A stretch of DNA of 64,000 nt from Neoceratodus forsteri. Lineage: Eukaryota; Chordata; Ceratodontiformes; Ceratodontidae. The first letter of the stretch is position 1. Each line of letters opens with the position of its first letter. Shown here piece by piece: positions 1-11,066 of this stretch. The notes under the pieces were generated by a model. The model searched no databases. It was not told the DNA's origin and saw only the letters and a list, made by a program, of their open reading frames with translations. Both the position numbers and the translations under genes were made by a program. The DNA is taken from positions 614,983,501 to 615,047,500 of the forward strand of contig CM057456.1 in assembly GCA_016271365.2 (NCBI GenBank), in the 5' to 3' direction.

Positions 1-919
1 GCTGGGAGCGTAGGTGCTTGGGCTGCTTGGATCTGTCGTGGACAGCCGTAATCACCGATGAGTCTGCCTGAGCGTGATCTGCTAGGAAAAGATCGGCCCT
101 CGGTGCTCCATACAGCCTGTCTGACTTCTTCGGAACCACCGGGACTGAAGCTGGATGCTTCCAACTGATCCTAGTGAGATCCTGATAGGTATCCACTAAA
201 GGAGGCACCACTAGAGGCTTGGGCTCCTTCTGCCTCAGGTATCTGGCCAGTCGACGGCGTTCCAGATCCAGGTCTTCCTTTTCCCACTCACTCGAAGCCT
301 GGATGTGCTTCCCGACATCCATGAAGGTCGGATCATCAGGAGGTGAGCGGGGTAGGTCCTTCTCTCCCGGGGAGCCCCCGACTCCCAAGAGGGACGAAGA
401 GGTAGACTGAGTAGACAACCTGCTACTGGGCCTTGAATGGCCTGGGCTGTGTCTTGGACTCCCCCTGCTCGAACATCGGTAGCTGCTGGACCGATGTCGG
501 TCCGAAGACCAGCGTCAGCTATGGGACCGGCGACCGAGCAACGACCGACGTCAGTCAGGGGACTGACGTCGGGAGTGGGAGCGGGTCCGCCTAGGAGAGT
601 GGGACCGGATCCTGGACCTGGGTCGAGACCGGCGATAGCTACCTGATCGTGAGGGGTGCCGACGACAGTCCTCAGACAGAGACCGGGAACGAACCTTGGA
701 AGGCAGGCGTGGCAGCGGCCACTGGGGGGTCTTCTGCGGGGAAGGAGCAGGGAGGCCCTCACGTTTAGTGTTGTCCGGCTTCAGTGGAGACTGTTCTTTC
801 TTAACCTGACCCCACCAGAAGGTGAACAGTTCCTGCAGCTGGTCCTTGGTAAAGACCATGGCCTTGGTCCCTGGAAAGGGAGGCGGTGAAGCCGGATCAG
901 GCAGGTCATGGGAGGGCAA
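1..919 (-). pseudogene. DIRS E1 gag, central and C-terminal part, frameshifted
   Basis: Continuation of E1 Gag. Between about 480 and 760 two overlapping frames are rich in Arg-Ser dipeptides (RSRS, SRSGS, RRSRPRSR), resembling SR-type low-complexity regions and probably acting in nucleic-acid binding or nuclear localisation (inference). At 1-60 the minus strand reads VITAVHDRSK followed by QPKHLRS. The same core occurs in E2 as VIKAVYDRSK / VPKHLRS, so it is a conserved Gag motif. Stops and frame changes break the frame near 235, 551 and 780, so no functional protein is made. Frame boundaries are uncertain. Confidence 0.65.
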
Positions 920-1105
920 ACCTCCCTCTGAACCTTGAGGCGCAGAAGATTTGGGGGTCCCTGAGGCCGCTCCTGTCGCGGGGTCTTATACCACAACAAC
1001 CTCTACCGCCGTCAGTATGGGGACTGGTGTCGGTACCACAGGAGTCAGCATCAGGTGACCTTCTCACCCGGTGGTTTGCCTGAGTTGGGTAAAGCCAAGA
1101 CCTTC

Positions 1106-1750
1106 TTAGGCAGGGCCGTAGCTTGTGCAGAAGGGGTCTGGGGGGTAATCCGTAGAGAGCCACCATAGGTTTGGGCTTATCCCGAAGTTCCTGCCTTGGC
1201 TGATACGTTTTTTTTTTGTAGGAGGGGTCAGCACCTTGGAGCTTTCTAGGTGTTTCCCTGAGCCAGAGGAGGGAGAGGCCTTCTTGTGAGAAGAGCAGGA
1301 ACGGGACCGAGACAGGGAGCGATGATGGGACCAGCTACGGTCCTTTTCGCGGGAGCGCTTACCGGACTTGTCCCGATGTTTGGCAACTTTTTCCCTTGAG
1401 GTGTGCAGAACATCCATATTCTTCTCCAGAAGGTAGGCCTTTAGAGCCTTCAGGCACCCGATTCTCATCCTGCTGGTAAACCTCTGGCAGATGGAGCAGG
1501 ACACGCTGTCGTGGTCTGGGCCCAAACAAAAAGCACGCTTGCTGTGGCAGTCTTGCGATGGGATTTTGCGGCCACAGTGGCACTTCTTCTTGGGCCCAGA
1601 GGAGACCGACGACATGTGCTGGACTGGAGTCGGAGGACGAAGTGTTGGAAAAAACGTCGAATACCCGACGAAAAGTGGATAAATGTTTGAGAAAAACTCC
1701 TTTTTTTGCTGGGCTGGATAGCCTGAACTTCCCCAATTTGAGTGGGTCAC
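1106..1750 (-). pseudogene. DIRS E1 gag, N-terminal part with Cys/His motif
   Basis: Open for 214 residues. Residues 57-88 (nt 1,487-1,582) form a Cys/His cluster: CHCGRK, then a His, then FCLGPDH, then SCSIC. Three other DIRS copies here carry the same arrangement at the same place in Gag, which supports a zinc-binding Gag domain. Downstream are Lys/Arg/Ser-rich stretches (SRSRSCSS, KKKRIS). The start is placed at 1,750 because it is the first Met upstream of the motif, just inside the leader. No function beyond nucleic-acid-binding Gag can be assigned. Confidence 0.65.
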
Positions 1751-1865
1751 GGCAGGAAAAGAACTGGGGTGGAGCTGGGTCCACCTCCTTTTATACCATG
1801 GCAGACGTTGGGGTGGAGCAGACGTCAGGGGGTGGTCCCTGCTGGGTATTGCTAGCTAAGAATTT

Positions 1866-3200
1866 TTCTGGTGGGTTCTAATGCCTGTGGCGTTAGTCCT
1901 AATGGTTATAGCCTGCTGCAAGAGCTCCCACTCAAAGTAAGATCTGAGGTGCTTGGGCACCTTAGACCTATCATAGACTGCCTTAATAACCACAGAATCT
2001 GTCGCTGGTTGGGCAGCGTGGTAAAGAAGACCCTGAGGGGCATGATATAATTTATCAGTCCTACAGGGCATGGCTGGCACCATGTCAGGCCCGTGCCAGG
2101 CTGCAGTTGTGGCATTCCTTAGTGCAGGAAGGATAGGAGGAATGACTTTAGTAGGAGACTCCAGAATTTCTAAGAAGTCCACCAGATCTCGCCTGTTGGC
2201 ATCCTCCTCCCTCAGTATGGAAGCCCATCGCTGAGGACAGCTGCTTCATCACAATGAAGAAAGAAGGGTCCTCTGGAGAAGACCAAGGAGTATGTTTGAC
2301 CAAGTCCTCACTGACTGAGGAAGCTGTGGATCTGTCAGAGGAGGGAGGCTCTTCCTCCTCCTCTTCATCGGGAAGGATGAGATCCGGATGGCACTCCTCC
2401 TCGATATCGACCTGTTCCAATTCCAGGTCTGACAACTGAGGTACCGCTGACGGCCCAGAGGGAACAGCTCTCAGGGGCTGAAGTGGTGTCAATGACAACG
2501 TCGTCAATGGCACAGGCTATGTACGCCTAAATGCGCCTAACTGGTGGACCAAAACAGTCGTGAATTTGGTCAAAATATTGTTAAGGTGGGCAACAGTGGA
2601 TTGCTGCATTGATTGTGAGTGGGGGGGTTGACAGCACAGGCTGCAACAACCCACCTGACTGGCCTTGGCAGCCCGAAGATCCCGCAGCTTGAGGGCCTGG
2701 GGAAGCATCAGGTCTCGACAGGAGGGCCATCGGTGATGAGGTAGTCATCGACTAAGAGGGTGCACATGACCAGAGGTTGAAAGCCGGCCGCCTTGCATAT
2801 CAGGTGGAGGTGCTGTCGGTAGGGGTCCGGTAGAGATGGAGACCTGGACAGCAGGCTTAGGTGCAGCTGCAGCCAACAGGGTGCTGCCAGACAAAGAGGC
2901 TGTTGGGGAGCGGGGGGCCAATCTCGGTCCTTTTTATGACCGCCCCCCCAGGACTTGTCTCAGGCCTTAGCGGCCTGGGAGCTCGATGACCCTGCTGGCG
3001 ACTGGGAAGGAGGGACCCTGCCCAAAACTGGCCACCTGTTGCTCCATGGAGAATTTTTTGAAAGCTTTTTTGCGTCACCTGAGGGTGGTCTGATTAAATT
3101 TCTGGCAGAGCTCACAGTCCGTGACGTCATGGTCAGGCCCAAGACAGCAGACACAGAGCGAGTGTTCATTTGAAGAGGCAATCTTCTTTCCGCAGCAAGA
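1866..3200 (-). pseudogene. DIRS E2 gag, broken
   Basis: The Cys/His motif lies at nt 3,104-3,197 (minus strand): SCCGKK, HSLCVCCLGPDH, DCELCQKF, ended by a stop six codons later. Further on is an acidic stretch (DEEEEEEPPSSD, about nt 2,340-2,380) and the Gag core VIKAVYDRSK (about nt 1,960-2,000). The reading frame then meets E1. Several frame changes separate the blocks. It is recognised only by similarity to the other Gag copies in this window. Confidence 0.6.
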
Positions 3201-3530
3201 GAAGAGAGAAATCGAAGGATTAACTCTCCACATAAATGAGGTAAGTGAATCTTTTTATAAAAAGATTCCAAAAAGACAAGGTTAGAAAAACTGTAGGCGA
3301 AAAAATGGCGCAAAACTGTGTAAGAGATTCTGCGGAGACCCATGCAATTGAGTCAATGGCGGGAAAGAACTGAGGAGGGATCAGGGCCGCTTACGCCCTT
3401 ATACAGTTGGTGACATCGGCAGACTACGTTGGCATGGGCGGCTCCAGTTGCACTGCTGAAAAATCTTCCGTGTGGATCCTGCTTCACCAACAGTGAAGTT
3501 CCATCTGTGGGACCCGATAACTGAGATACC
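1866..3530 (-). mobile_element. DIRS-like retrotransposon E2 (5' leader and gag)
   Basis: A second DIRS copy, split by E1 at its left. It holds a 5' leader (about 3,530-3,345) and a decayed gag. Its leader resembles that of E1: both have a CAGTTCTTT-type stretch just upstream of gag (near 3,370 and 1,760, minus strand). To the right, sequence from about 3,540 reads as RT/RNase H of another DIRS (E3), so E2 is inserted in E3. The right boundary is estimated to about 20 bp; no ITR partner is in the window. Confidence 0.65.
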
Positions 3531-3539
3531 TCTATAGAT

Positions 3540-4800
3540 CTGGAGCTACTGACCACTCATGAGCATCGGCCTCTGTTTGACTGAGCTTGTCTGTAGAGAC
3601 TATTTGGGTTGGGTTTGCCGGCACTGTCCACCATTTGAGAGGCAATCTAACCACAAGCTTAAGATGGATATTTTTGGTCAACCGGGACTGGCTCAGTAGG
3701 TTCCAGAGCTGTAGAAGATGACGCTGAAGACGGGAGAGTACATGCCAAAGCACCAGGTCTATGCTTGCCCCATTAAACCCAGGACATGAAGAACTGCCCT
3801 TGCTGTCACCACAGGTTTGTTTGAACTTCTTGCATATTTATGTTAGAGTATGGACTCTGTCCACCATGAGTGATGCTATGGCTTTTGTCATGTCAAATGT
3901 TACCCCCTAGGTGCTGGATGCACTACATCAGTTGCAGTGTACTCTTGCTGTAATTTATTATCCAGCCATGAAACTGCAGGGTTCTGGTGACCTCTGACAT
4001 TGCTTGCTGTGCTGTACTCAAACTGTGCCCAGATGAGCCAACTGTTAACATAGGGATGTAAATGTATCAGTTTTTCCAGGATATGAGCTGCAATAACAGA
4101 TAAAATCTTGGCGAACAGCCTCTCTGCAATGAACAATCCAAATGGCAGTGCTGCATATTGAAAGTGCGGTCCCTGGAGACTGAAAAGGAATAAATTACCA
4201 ATGAAACTGCTGAATGGAACTATGAAGATATATATATTTTTTTTTTCCAACTGTTCAACCAGGTAAGACACACTAAGCTGAAAGCCCGTTTACAGGGGCA
4301 ACCTGGGAGCACAGGGAAGTTAAGTAACTTGCTCAGGGTCACACAGTATGCAAGTGGAGACTGTGGGATTCAAACCCAGGTCTACAGATTTGCAGCTAAG
4401 AGCCTTAAACCACTGCGCTATACTGCATCTCAGAGGTCCACAGACAACAGGTAATCCTCTCGCTGAACTGCCACTATAGTGGATCTTAGAGATTTCATTT
4501 TTCATTTTTAATTTTTATACTTGTAAGCAAGATGAGCAAATTGCCCATTTTCACAAGTGACAAGTTTCCATCTGAAGTGTGTGGATTTGATTCTTTTGCT
4601 GAGGCATATGAGATCTAGGATGGCTCTGAAGCCTCCAGTTTTCTTTGGGACAGGGAAGATGGGAGTACAGATCTGTATCCCACCGTTGACAAGGAATCGG
4701 ATGAAATGCTCTGATGTCTCTTAGATGACTGATAGCATCTTTTATCACTTGAGCTTTTACCAAATTGTGAGCTATTAGAGACTGCAATATGGCACTTTAC
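3540..4800 (-). pseudogene. DIRS E3 reverse transcriptase / RNase H remnant
   Basis: Three blocks of DIRS RT are visible in N-to-C order. Near 4,570-4,680 one frame reads PVPKKTGGFRAILDLICL (compare VPKRTGGWRPILDLHDL in E5). At 4,180-4,020 HFQYAALPFGL and IHLHPYVNSWL match the ALPFGL and YPYLDDWL blocks, with the catalytic YLDD changed to YVNS. At 3,640-3,610 LPLKWWTVPANP matches the WWTVP block after RT. The active site is lost and the frame is broken, including by the SINE at 4,229-4,432. Confidence 0.65.
4229..4432 (-). mobile_element. MIR-like tRNA-derived SINE with L2-type 3' tail
   Basis: The minus strand starts GCAGTATAGCGCAGTGG (pol III A-box TAGCGCAGTGG) and has a B-box GGTTTGAATCC about 40 bp on. 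A CORE-like stretch follows, containing TGTGTGACC and CAAGTTACTTAACTT, as in MIR. Its 3' end, TACCTGGTTGAACA before an A/T-rich run, resembles the 3' ends of the L2/CR1-type LINEs in this window (CTCCTGGTTAAACA at 17,328; GCTGGTGAAACA at 22,313). The A/T-rich tail is at 4,229-4,246. It lies within the E3 RT. No target duplication was found. Confidence 0.75.
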
Positions 4801-5587
4801 TTTAGAAGTGAGAGCTTCTAAGCTCTATGGAGAATCCACTGTAGACAACATCTAACATCTGCTGATCTGCAGTTATTTTTGTCCACCAGTCTGAAAACAG
4901 CATGAGTTTTGCCAAGAGGAGGGTGTAGACTAGGGATGGGCTGGATCTCAGTGCAACCGGTAGTCCTTATGACCTCTGTTGTCTCTGCATTTTCCTATGC
5001 CGAATGGAATCCAACTTAAAGTTTTTGCCATTTATCTTGTAGGATCTTGCGGTAAGTAGCACTAATGCTGTTCTCTGTGAAGGACCATTCAGCAGCCACA
5101 ATATCCCTGGACCTGTCACATGCTAGGAATACCTTCTCTTTTTTGACAGCACTATTAAGCAGTCAGTCTTCTTTTTAGCTTCCTGCTGCAAAATGCCCTT
5201 CCTATCCAGAGCAATGCAGGTTTGCGTCATCAGTGCTCTTAGGTGCTCCCAGTTTAAAGCCCTGCCTGGATGACCTTCTTGATCTTTGTCTGAGAAAAAG
5301 TATTCTCCACCTTCTTATTACAGAATTTGAGTCCTTTTCACGTGACGGATTTGAGAGACTTCTCCCAAGAGGGTGGGTTCTCTCTAGGCTGGAGTGTCAC
5401 TAGGTTGATCAACGACCTGGGTGGTGCCAGTAGAGCCTAGGATCCTCTTCCTTTTTTTAGGATTGTGACATATACATGGCTTTTGTGAGCATGTCAACAG
5501 CCTAAATGAACTTTGCAATTATGGGCTGCAATTCCCGAGAGTCCAGGGATGGCGCTCTCTAAACTCTTCTGGGAACTACGGTGAAAG

Positions 5588-5605
5588 GTGAGGTGGTTCT
5601 GTGGA
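5588..5605. repeat. L1 target-site duplication, left copy
   Basis: 18 bp GTGAGGTGGTTCTGTGGA, identical to 10,797-10,814. The copies flank the minus-strand L1 exactly: the left copy abuts the T-rich (A-tail) side and the right copy the 5' side. Confidence 0.9.
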
Positions 5606-8600
5606 ATTTTTTTTAACTTTTATTTATTTCACCCCCTTTTTTTTTTTTTTTTTTTTTACAGAGAAAGGGGAAAGGGTAATGGATACAGAGCATCATATAC
5701 ACAGGGAAAATAAAAGTTTTACATTGTTGAGTAATTCTACGAACTTACATGATACAAAGTCCACCAGGTCTATTCTAGGCAATACATAATACATATTGTA
5801 TAAGAAGGTACATGTTGCCAGTAGAGATAAGATATCAAAGTCTTCAAGTAATGTATTGAATAGTAGCAGTAGAAATCATTTACCGGAACTCACATAGGGC
5901 AAGAGGGGGAAGGCCCCCGAGCAGGAGGAACCTCCAGGCTGACAAGTGCTATATTGAAGGTAAGGGTAAGTAATACGCCATCCTCCAAGGAGGTTGGCTC
6001 TAAACATTGGGAAGAAGGACAAGATAAGACTTCACCCACTGAGGCACTGCACATTCAATATTCAAAGATGTATCTTTCTTTAAGGGATTCGGTCCGGTCT
6101 AATTTGGGCTATGGAAAGGAACCATTTAGTCCATCTATTCATTAGCTCAGGAAGCCTATTTTGGATATGAGCTGTCATATGTTCCAACTTATGTAGTAAA
6201 TTATATTCTCCCAGGAGGTAATACTAGGGTGTTCTGGATGTAGCCAGAGCTGGGTTATACATTTTTTTGCTGCACTCAGAAGAATATTGGGAAGGTATAT
6301 TTGTTGTGTGGTTTGAAGTTGTTTGGGATAATGCAGGAGGGAGTAAGCCCAGTTCTGGGAAGAGATCAACGAACCTATCTCTTATCACTGACCAAAATGA
6401 GGTCAGTACTGGGCATGTCCATAATACGTGTGAATGAGTGGCTTTCTTATGTCCGCAGTGTCTCCAGCATTCTGAGTTCTCCTTTGTCTTAAATTTAACT
6501 ACTATCTGAGGGGTTCAGAAGTAGCAAGAGGCTATCTTCCAAGAGAACTCTCTCCAGGAATATTAGCCAGTCACCTTGTGCTGTCTCCTCCATATAGAGA
6601 GCCAGTTTCTTTGGGTCAGCTCTATTTGTAACTCGGTTTCCCAGCGTATCTGAGTGGCTTCTATGTTCTGAGAAGAAGAATTTTGTAAAGCTTTATAAAA
6701 CCTCGACACCAAATGTTGCTGATTATTTCCATCTGCCATCTGTAGTATAAGAGGGTGGAGGAGGGTCACTATCTGAGATGATACATCAAGGCCTATTTTG
6801 GACCTTACATGGTGACGAAGTTGAAGACAGTGAAAAAAGTCACTTTGCTGTAGGGGACAGTCTTGTCTTAGCTGAGTAAACGATTTAAATATTCCCTTAT
6901 CAAAAAAAATGAAGAGTCTGTTTTAGTCCGGACCTGGCCCATTTCAGAAATGTGACGTCTTCTCTGGCGGGACCCCCAAGAATGGTCCATGACTGGGAAA
7001 CCAATCCAGGTTGCCAAGAATCTATTTGTCAGGAGTGAGAGGAAGGCAGACCAGCTTTTCAGCAAAGCTTTAGTGAATTGAGAGCAATCCTTCAGACGGT
7101 TTAAGGAACTGGGTTAAAAAAATCAGATATTCATCCAATAGAGTATCCGCCATCCCTCACTCCAGGGCAAGCCAGAATGGTGTCAGTGACTGTTTGCGAA
7201 ACCAGGTGGTTATGTGGGCTAGGGTGGTCGCTATGTTATATCCACATATACTTGGTAGGGCTAAACCACCATGTTTCTTCGGAAGCTGAAGTTTGCCCAG
7301 AGCTATATGTGGTTGGGCACCATTCCAGATACATTTCCTGATAAGGCGCTCCCAAGTTTGTACATCTTGTGTCTTCAGAGGGATAGGAATATTCTGCATT
7401 ATATGTAATATTTTCGGAAGAGAGTTCATCTGGATAGCCTGAACTCTGGCGAGGAGAGAAAGGGGGAGGGTGCTCCATCTTTCAAGGTCTCCTTTGATTC
7501 GTAAGAGTACTGCACTAACGTTTAGTGAGTATATGCCGCTTATTTTTTGTGATATCTTAATACCAAGATATAGCATATATGGTTTATTCCATTTAAAGGG
7601 AAACCTAGTCAGCAGGTCAGGAGAAACTGGAGGTGGTATGATCAGGGCTTCTGATTTGTTCGGATTAATAGTATAACCAGACAGCGATTCCACCTCTGTC
7701 AAAAGAGAGATCAGAGAAGGGAGGGATTCTTCTGGTTTAGTAATGTACAGGAGGAGGTCATCCGCGTAAAACGCAACCTTATGCTGCCTATCACATACAC
7801 TATATCCATGAATATGAGCATCCTGTCAGAAGTTGTGCAATTGGTTCTACAAAAATCGCAAATAAATAAGGGGAGAGGGGGCAGCCCTGTCCTGTGCCTC
7901 AGTGCAAACTAAATTTGTCTGAATGGGAACCATTAACCTTAAATGTTGCCTCCGGACTCGTGTATATACCTGTGACTATGTTCTTAAGAAGTGCAGGAAA
8001 ATGAAATTTGTCTAAAGCTGCCTGAAGAAAGGTCCAGGAAACCATACAGAATGCTTTCTGTGCATCTAGACTTAGAAGAAGTAAAGGGGGATTTCGTTAT
8101 TTGGGCGTGTTCTATTAGATATAAAGTCAGTTTAATATTGTCTGTAGTGTGACTGCCCTTAATAAAGCCCGACTTGATCTGGGTGAATAAGGGTGGGGAG
8201 TATATCATCCAGTCTATGTGCTAAGACACTAGTATATAACTTACAGTCTTGATTAAGGACAGAGACTGGGCGATATGAGTCACACAATTGTGGGTATTTT
8301 TTGGGTTTAAGTATTACGGAGATCGCTGCCTGACGCCATGATAAGGGAGAAGTATAGGCAGTATGGCTCCTCTGTATTGCTTGAAGAAGTGGATGGCTAA
8401 TCAAGTCCCATGTACCTTTATAGAATTCTGGGCCATAACCGTCAGGACCCAGGCTCTTCCCATTTTTAAGGTTTTTAACCGCTGCGTGTAATTCCGTTTC
8501 AGAGACTGGGACTGTTAATTTGGCCTGCTGAGACTCAGACAACGAGGGCAATGTGAACTTAGAGAAAAAAGATGAGAGCTGGCCAGAAGAAGGATCCGAT

Positions 8601-10796
8601 TGACTAGTGTACAGCAATTGATAATATTTTTTTAAAAGCTTCCAAAATACTCTGTGTCATGTAACACATTTGGCCAGAGTTTGGGGCTTTTATTTTTGAG
8701 ATAGTCAATTGTTGGGTCTGTCGTCTTAGGCGGTATGCCAGAAGTTTAGATGCTCTAGCCCCACCCTCATAATATCATTGCCTCAGCCATGCAAGAGCCT
8801 GTTCTGTCTTGGTAGTTAATAACTTTTGAATTTCTGCTTGGGTCTGGGACAACTGAGTTGCTACATCCTCATCTTCCCACATATGTGCCTCTTGGAGAGT
8901 TCGCAAATGTGAGTGTAGAGTAATAAGATGTAAAGAAAGTTGTCTTTTTTTATACGATGTATATGAAATTATATGTCCACACAGGACTACTTAATCGTGT
9001 CCCGTAGTAATTGTGGGGAGACCGGGGGGGAGATGAATTATCTCCTATAATTTCTGGAATGCGGTTTCTCTAGCAGGTCTCGATATCTGGGATCTCTAAG
9101 CAGAGAAGGATTAAACCTCCACTGCGTCCTTTTAATTTCACTCCCCAAGAGCTAGTTCCAGCACCGTAGGCGCATGGTCAGAGAGGCAGATATTCAAAAT
9201 ATCCGCACTAACTAACTAACTCCATATTTTCTCTCCCTATGCATATGTAATCAAGTCCAGAATAGTGTTTGTGGACATTAGAAAAGTATGTAAATTTTCT
9301 CTGGGTGGGGTGTAACTGCCTCCACTTATCTGTCAGGCCCACATCTCTTATTATACGTCTAAGATGTTTCTGGCCCAGTGACTGGGAAGAGGAATCCATA
9401 GAAGGATTTAATTGGCAGTTTAGATCGCCCCCCAAAATCAGAACGCTGCATTGCCTAGTTAGGACAGCATCCATCAGATGCTGGATGGAAGAGGCATCCG
9501 ATCCAGGGGGTATGTAGAGACTACAAAGTGTTAGAATTTGGCCGTTCAGCTCAATTATCATTAAGGACAACCTACCCTCTCTATCTGAATATTGCTCTAT
9601 AACTTGAGCCCTGGAATGCTTTGGGAGGAGGACCACCATCCCTCTCCTTCTACCATGTAGGTAGGAAGATTCTACCATATGGGAAAATCCAAACTTAAGT
9701 AGTTTGTGGTGCTCTAAATAAGTTAAATGTGTCTCCTGTAATAGGAGGATGTCTGAGCGAAGTTTTTTAAGAGCTTTTAGTGTGCGGTATCTCTTAATGG
9801 GGCTGGTCAAGCCATTCACATTATGGGAAATAATTCTAAAGTCAGTCATTGATATCTATTCGTTGTACATGAGGTCCCCTCTGCCCGGGGGCATCCCCCC
9901 CCCCCCAAACCAAAACACGTTCGGCAAGCATTTACATTGTAAATCTATGATCTGCTGAAGAGTAAAATTACAATTAAAGCTCCGTATCCGGGGGAGAAGA
10001 TACTGTAGAACACAGGCAAGAAAGAATAAAACTCCTAAACACTAACATGAGCCAACTGAGCTGAACTGAGTGTCTGATAACTATGTATATGTTCTATGTT
10101 GAGTAACTTGGGTGACTTCCATAGTCACAGGTACCATCTGTAACCGTGACTGAGACCGGTCAACTGACCGTCTAAGTATGGGATTCCATTCCAGCAAATG
10201 GAGATACCCTGGTGAAACTCCTGCCCCTAAATGGGAAAAGGTACAGGGTTAGTAGGAAGAAAACACAAGAGAAAAATAAAGTAGTACGAGTGGGAAGGAG
10301 TAGGATTATAATGGGGGATGCAGCCTCCTTTAAGTCTGGAGTCAATGGTAAAACCCAACCTCCCTCCGAAAAGCTACTGTGGTGGAGTGGGACCTTTAAA
10401 TGAGACCGGCTTATCCCTTTCCTAGGGTGCCCTATTTGACCTTAGGCCTCTCCACTCCTCCCTCCAGCTTTACATATATTTATATATATATATATGGAAT
10501 AAGAAAAGGGAAGATCAGAAGGGTGCACTGAATAAGAGCTAAAGTAGTCTGTATAGGAGTAACTAGAAAGTGAGGCACTATAACTTAATATTAGAATAAT
10601 GACAAGTTCCTACTTATAATCACAGTGTCCATTTTCAAGACAATATAAAAGTAATAGGGAGAGAGTGGTATAAGACTATAACAATTGCCTTTAAAGAAAA
10701 AAAAAAAATTCTAGTTCTTTGCAAAAATTGTCCATGGAGAGCCTTTCATCTTCACTGATTTATAGGACTGTGGCCAGTTGCCATTCTAAGCTCTAA
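5606..10796 (-). mobile_element. L1-clade LINE with flanking 18-bp duplications
   Basis: A 5.2 kb minus-strand L1 bounded by identical 18-bp target duplications. At the left are a T-rich end and a long T run (about 5,640-5,660), the complement of the poly(A) tail. ORF2 occupies about 6,085-9,849. Between 9,850 and 10,796 there is no ORF1-like frame, only A/T-rich sequence, a C run (9,897-9,909) and a TA-rich microsatellite (10,475-10,496), so ORF1 is missing or unrecognisable. Full-length and dead, although its duplications are still exact. Confidence 0.85.
6085..9849 (-). pseudogene. L1 ORF2 (endonuclease - reverse transcriptase), frameshifted
   Basis: The APE endonuclease is open from 9,849 to 9,208: SHNVNGL, QETHL and GGDLNCQLNP carry the Asn, Glu and Asp/Asn residues, and LDYICIG follows. 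ICLSDHAPTV near 9,175 supplies the Ser-Asp-His triad. RT motifs follow: KSLGPDGYGPEFYK and SYRPVSVLNQDCKLY (8,159-8,617), GTGQGCPLSPYLF (about 7,870), and AFYADDLLLY (about 7,760) with the catalytic YADD intact. The C-terminal part includes SRFYKALQ (6,563-6,769) and WLHPEHPSITSWEN (about 6,210-6,250). Several frameshifts and stops make it non-functional. The order matches a typical L1 ORF2 and the length is near normal. Confidence 0.85.
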
Positions 10797-10814
10797 GTGA
10801 GGTGGTTCTGTGGA
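10797..10814. repeat. L1 target-site duplication, right copy
   Basis: Identical 18-bp partner of 5,588-5,605. Pre-insertion sequence resumes after it. Confidence 0.9.
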
Positions 10815-11066
10815 TGCTGAGGACTTGGGTCCTGTGTCTATATGCGACCAAACTAGAGATGGAGTGGGATGAACTTTGGGCATCTTTTGTCTTAAAGGAG
10901 GATGCTTTATTTCAGGAGGGGCAGTAGAGGCCGGCAACTGTTGACTGGAGCTTAGCCTGACATCTTTTGCAGTTTGCAGCCTTAAACCTTGTCTCCTTAG
11001 AGCTGCTGCTAGGTGATGCCATTGTGCAGTAAAACTAGCCCAGATGCAGAAAAATATTGGGTACAA
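10815..11066 (-). other. Continuation of sequence interrupted by L1, possibly E3 gag remnant
   Basis: By the duplication this directly continues 5,587 and should be E3 or flank. The minus strand is open for 104 residues (10,752-11,066) with a QGLRLQTAKDVRLSSS stretch and Pro/Ser-rich tail, but lacks any Gag motif I recognise. E3 ownership is by position only. Confidence 0.3.

Larger units (their letters stand above)
1..1865 (-). mobile_element. DIRS-like retrotransposon E1 (5' part, runs off window start)
   Basis: This is the 5' leader and gag of a DIRS-type (tyrosine-recombinase) retrotransposon; the pol part lies beyond the left edge. The minus strand reads leader (about 1,865 to 1,751), Gag with a Cys/His motif, an Arg/Ser-rich stretch, then a Gag core motif at 1-60. 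A related but different Gag (E2) is broken at about 1,865 and resumes on the other side, so E1 sits inside E2. The leader has a T-rich and TATA-like stretch around 1,790 but no partner ITR is visible, so the terminus is approximate (within about 15 bp). Confidence 0.75.
3531..5587 (-). mobile_element. Old DIRS-like element E3 (RT/RNase H and upstream part)
   Basis: A decayed DIRS pol region on the minus strand, interrupted on the left by E2, internally by a MIR-like SINE, and on the right by the L1 inserted at 5,588/10,797. The RT is recognisable from 3,540 to about 4,800. From about 4,990 to 5,587 the expected gag-pol side holds no clear motif. It is the oldest and most degraded DIRS copy in the window. 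Confidence 0.55.

Noticed and set aside
4229..4432. A tRNA gene
   Set aside because: A and B boxes are present, but no cloverleaf can be formed and the sequence continues into a MIR-like core and LINE-type tail.
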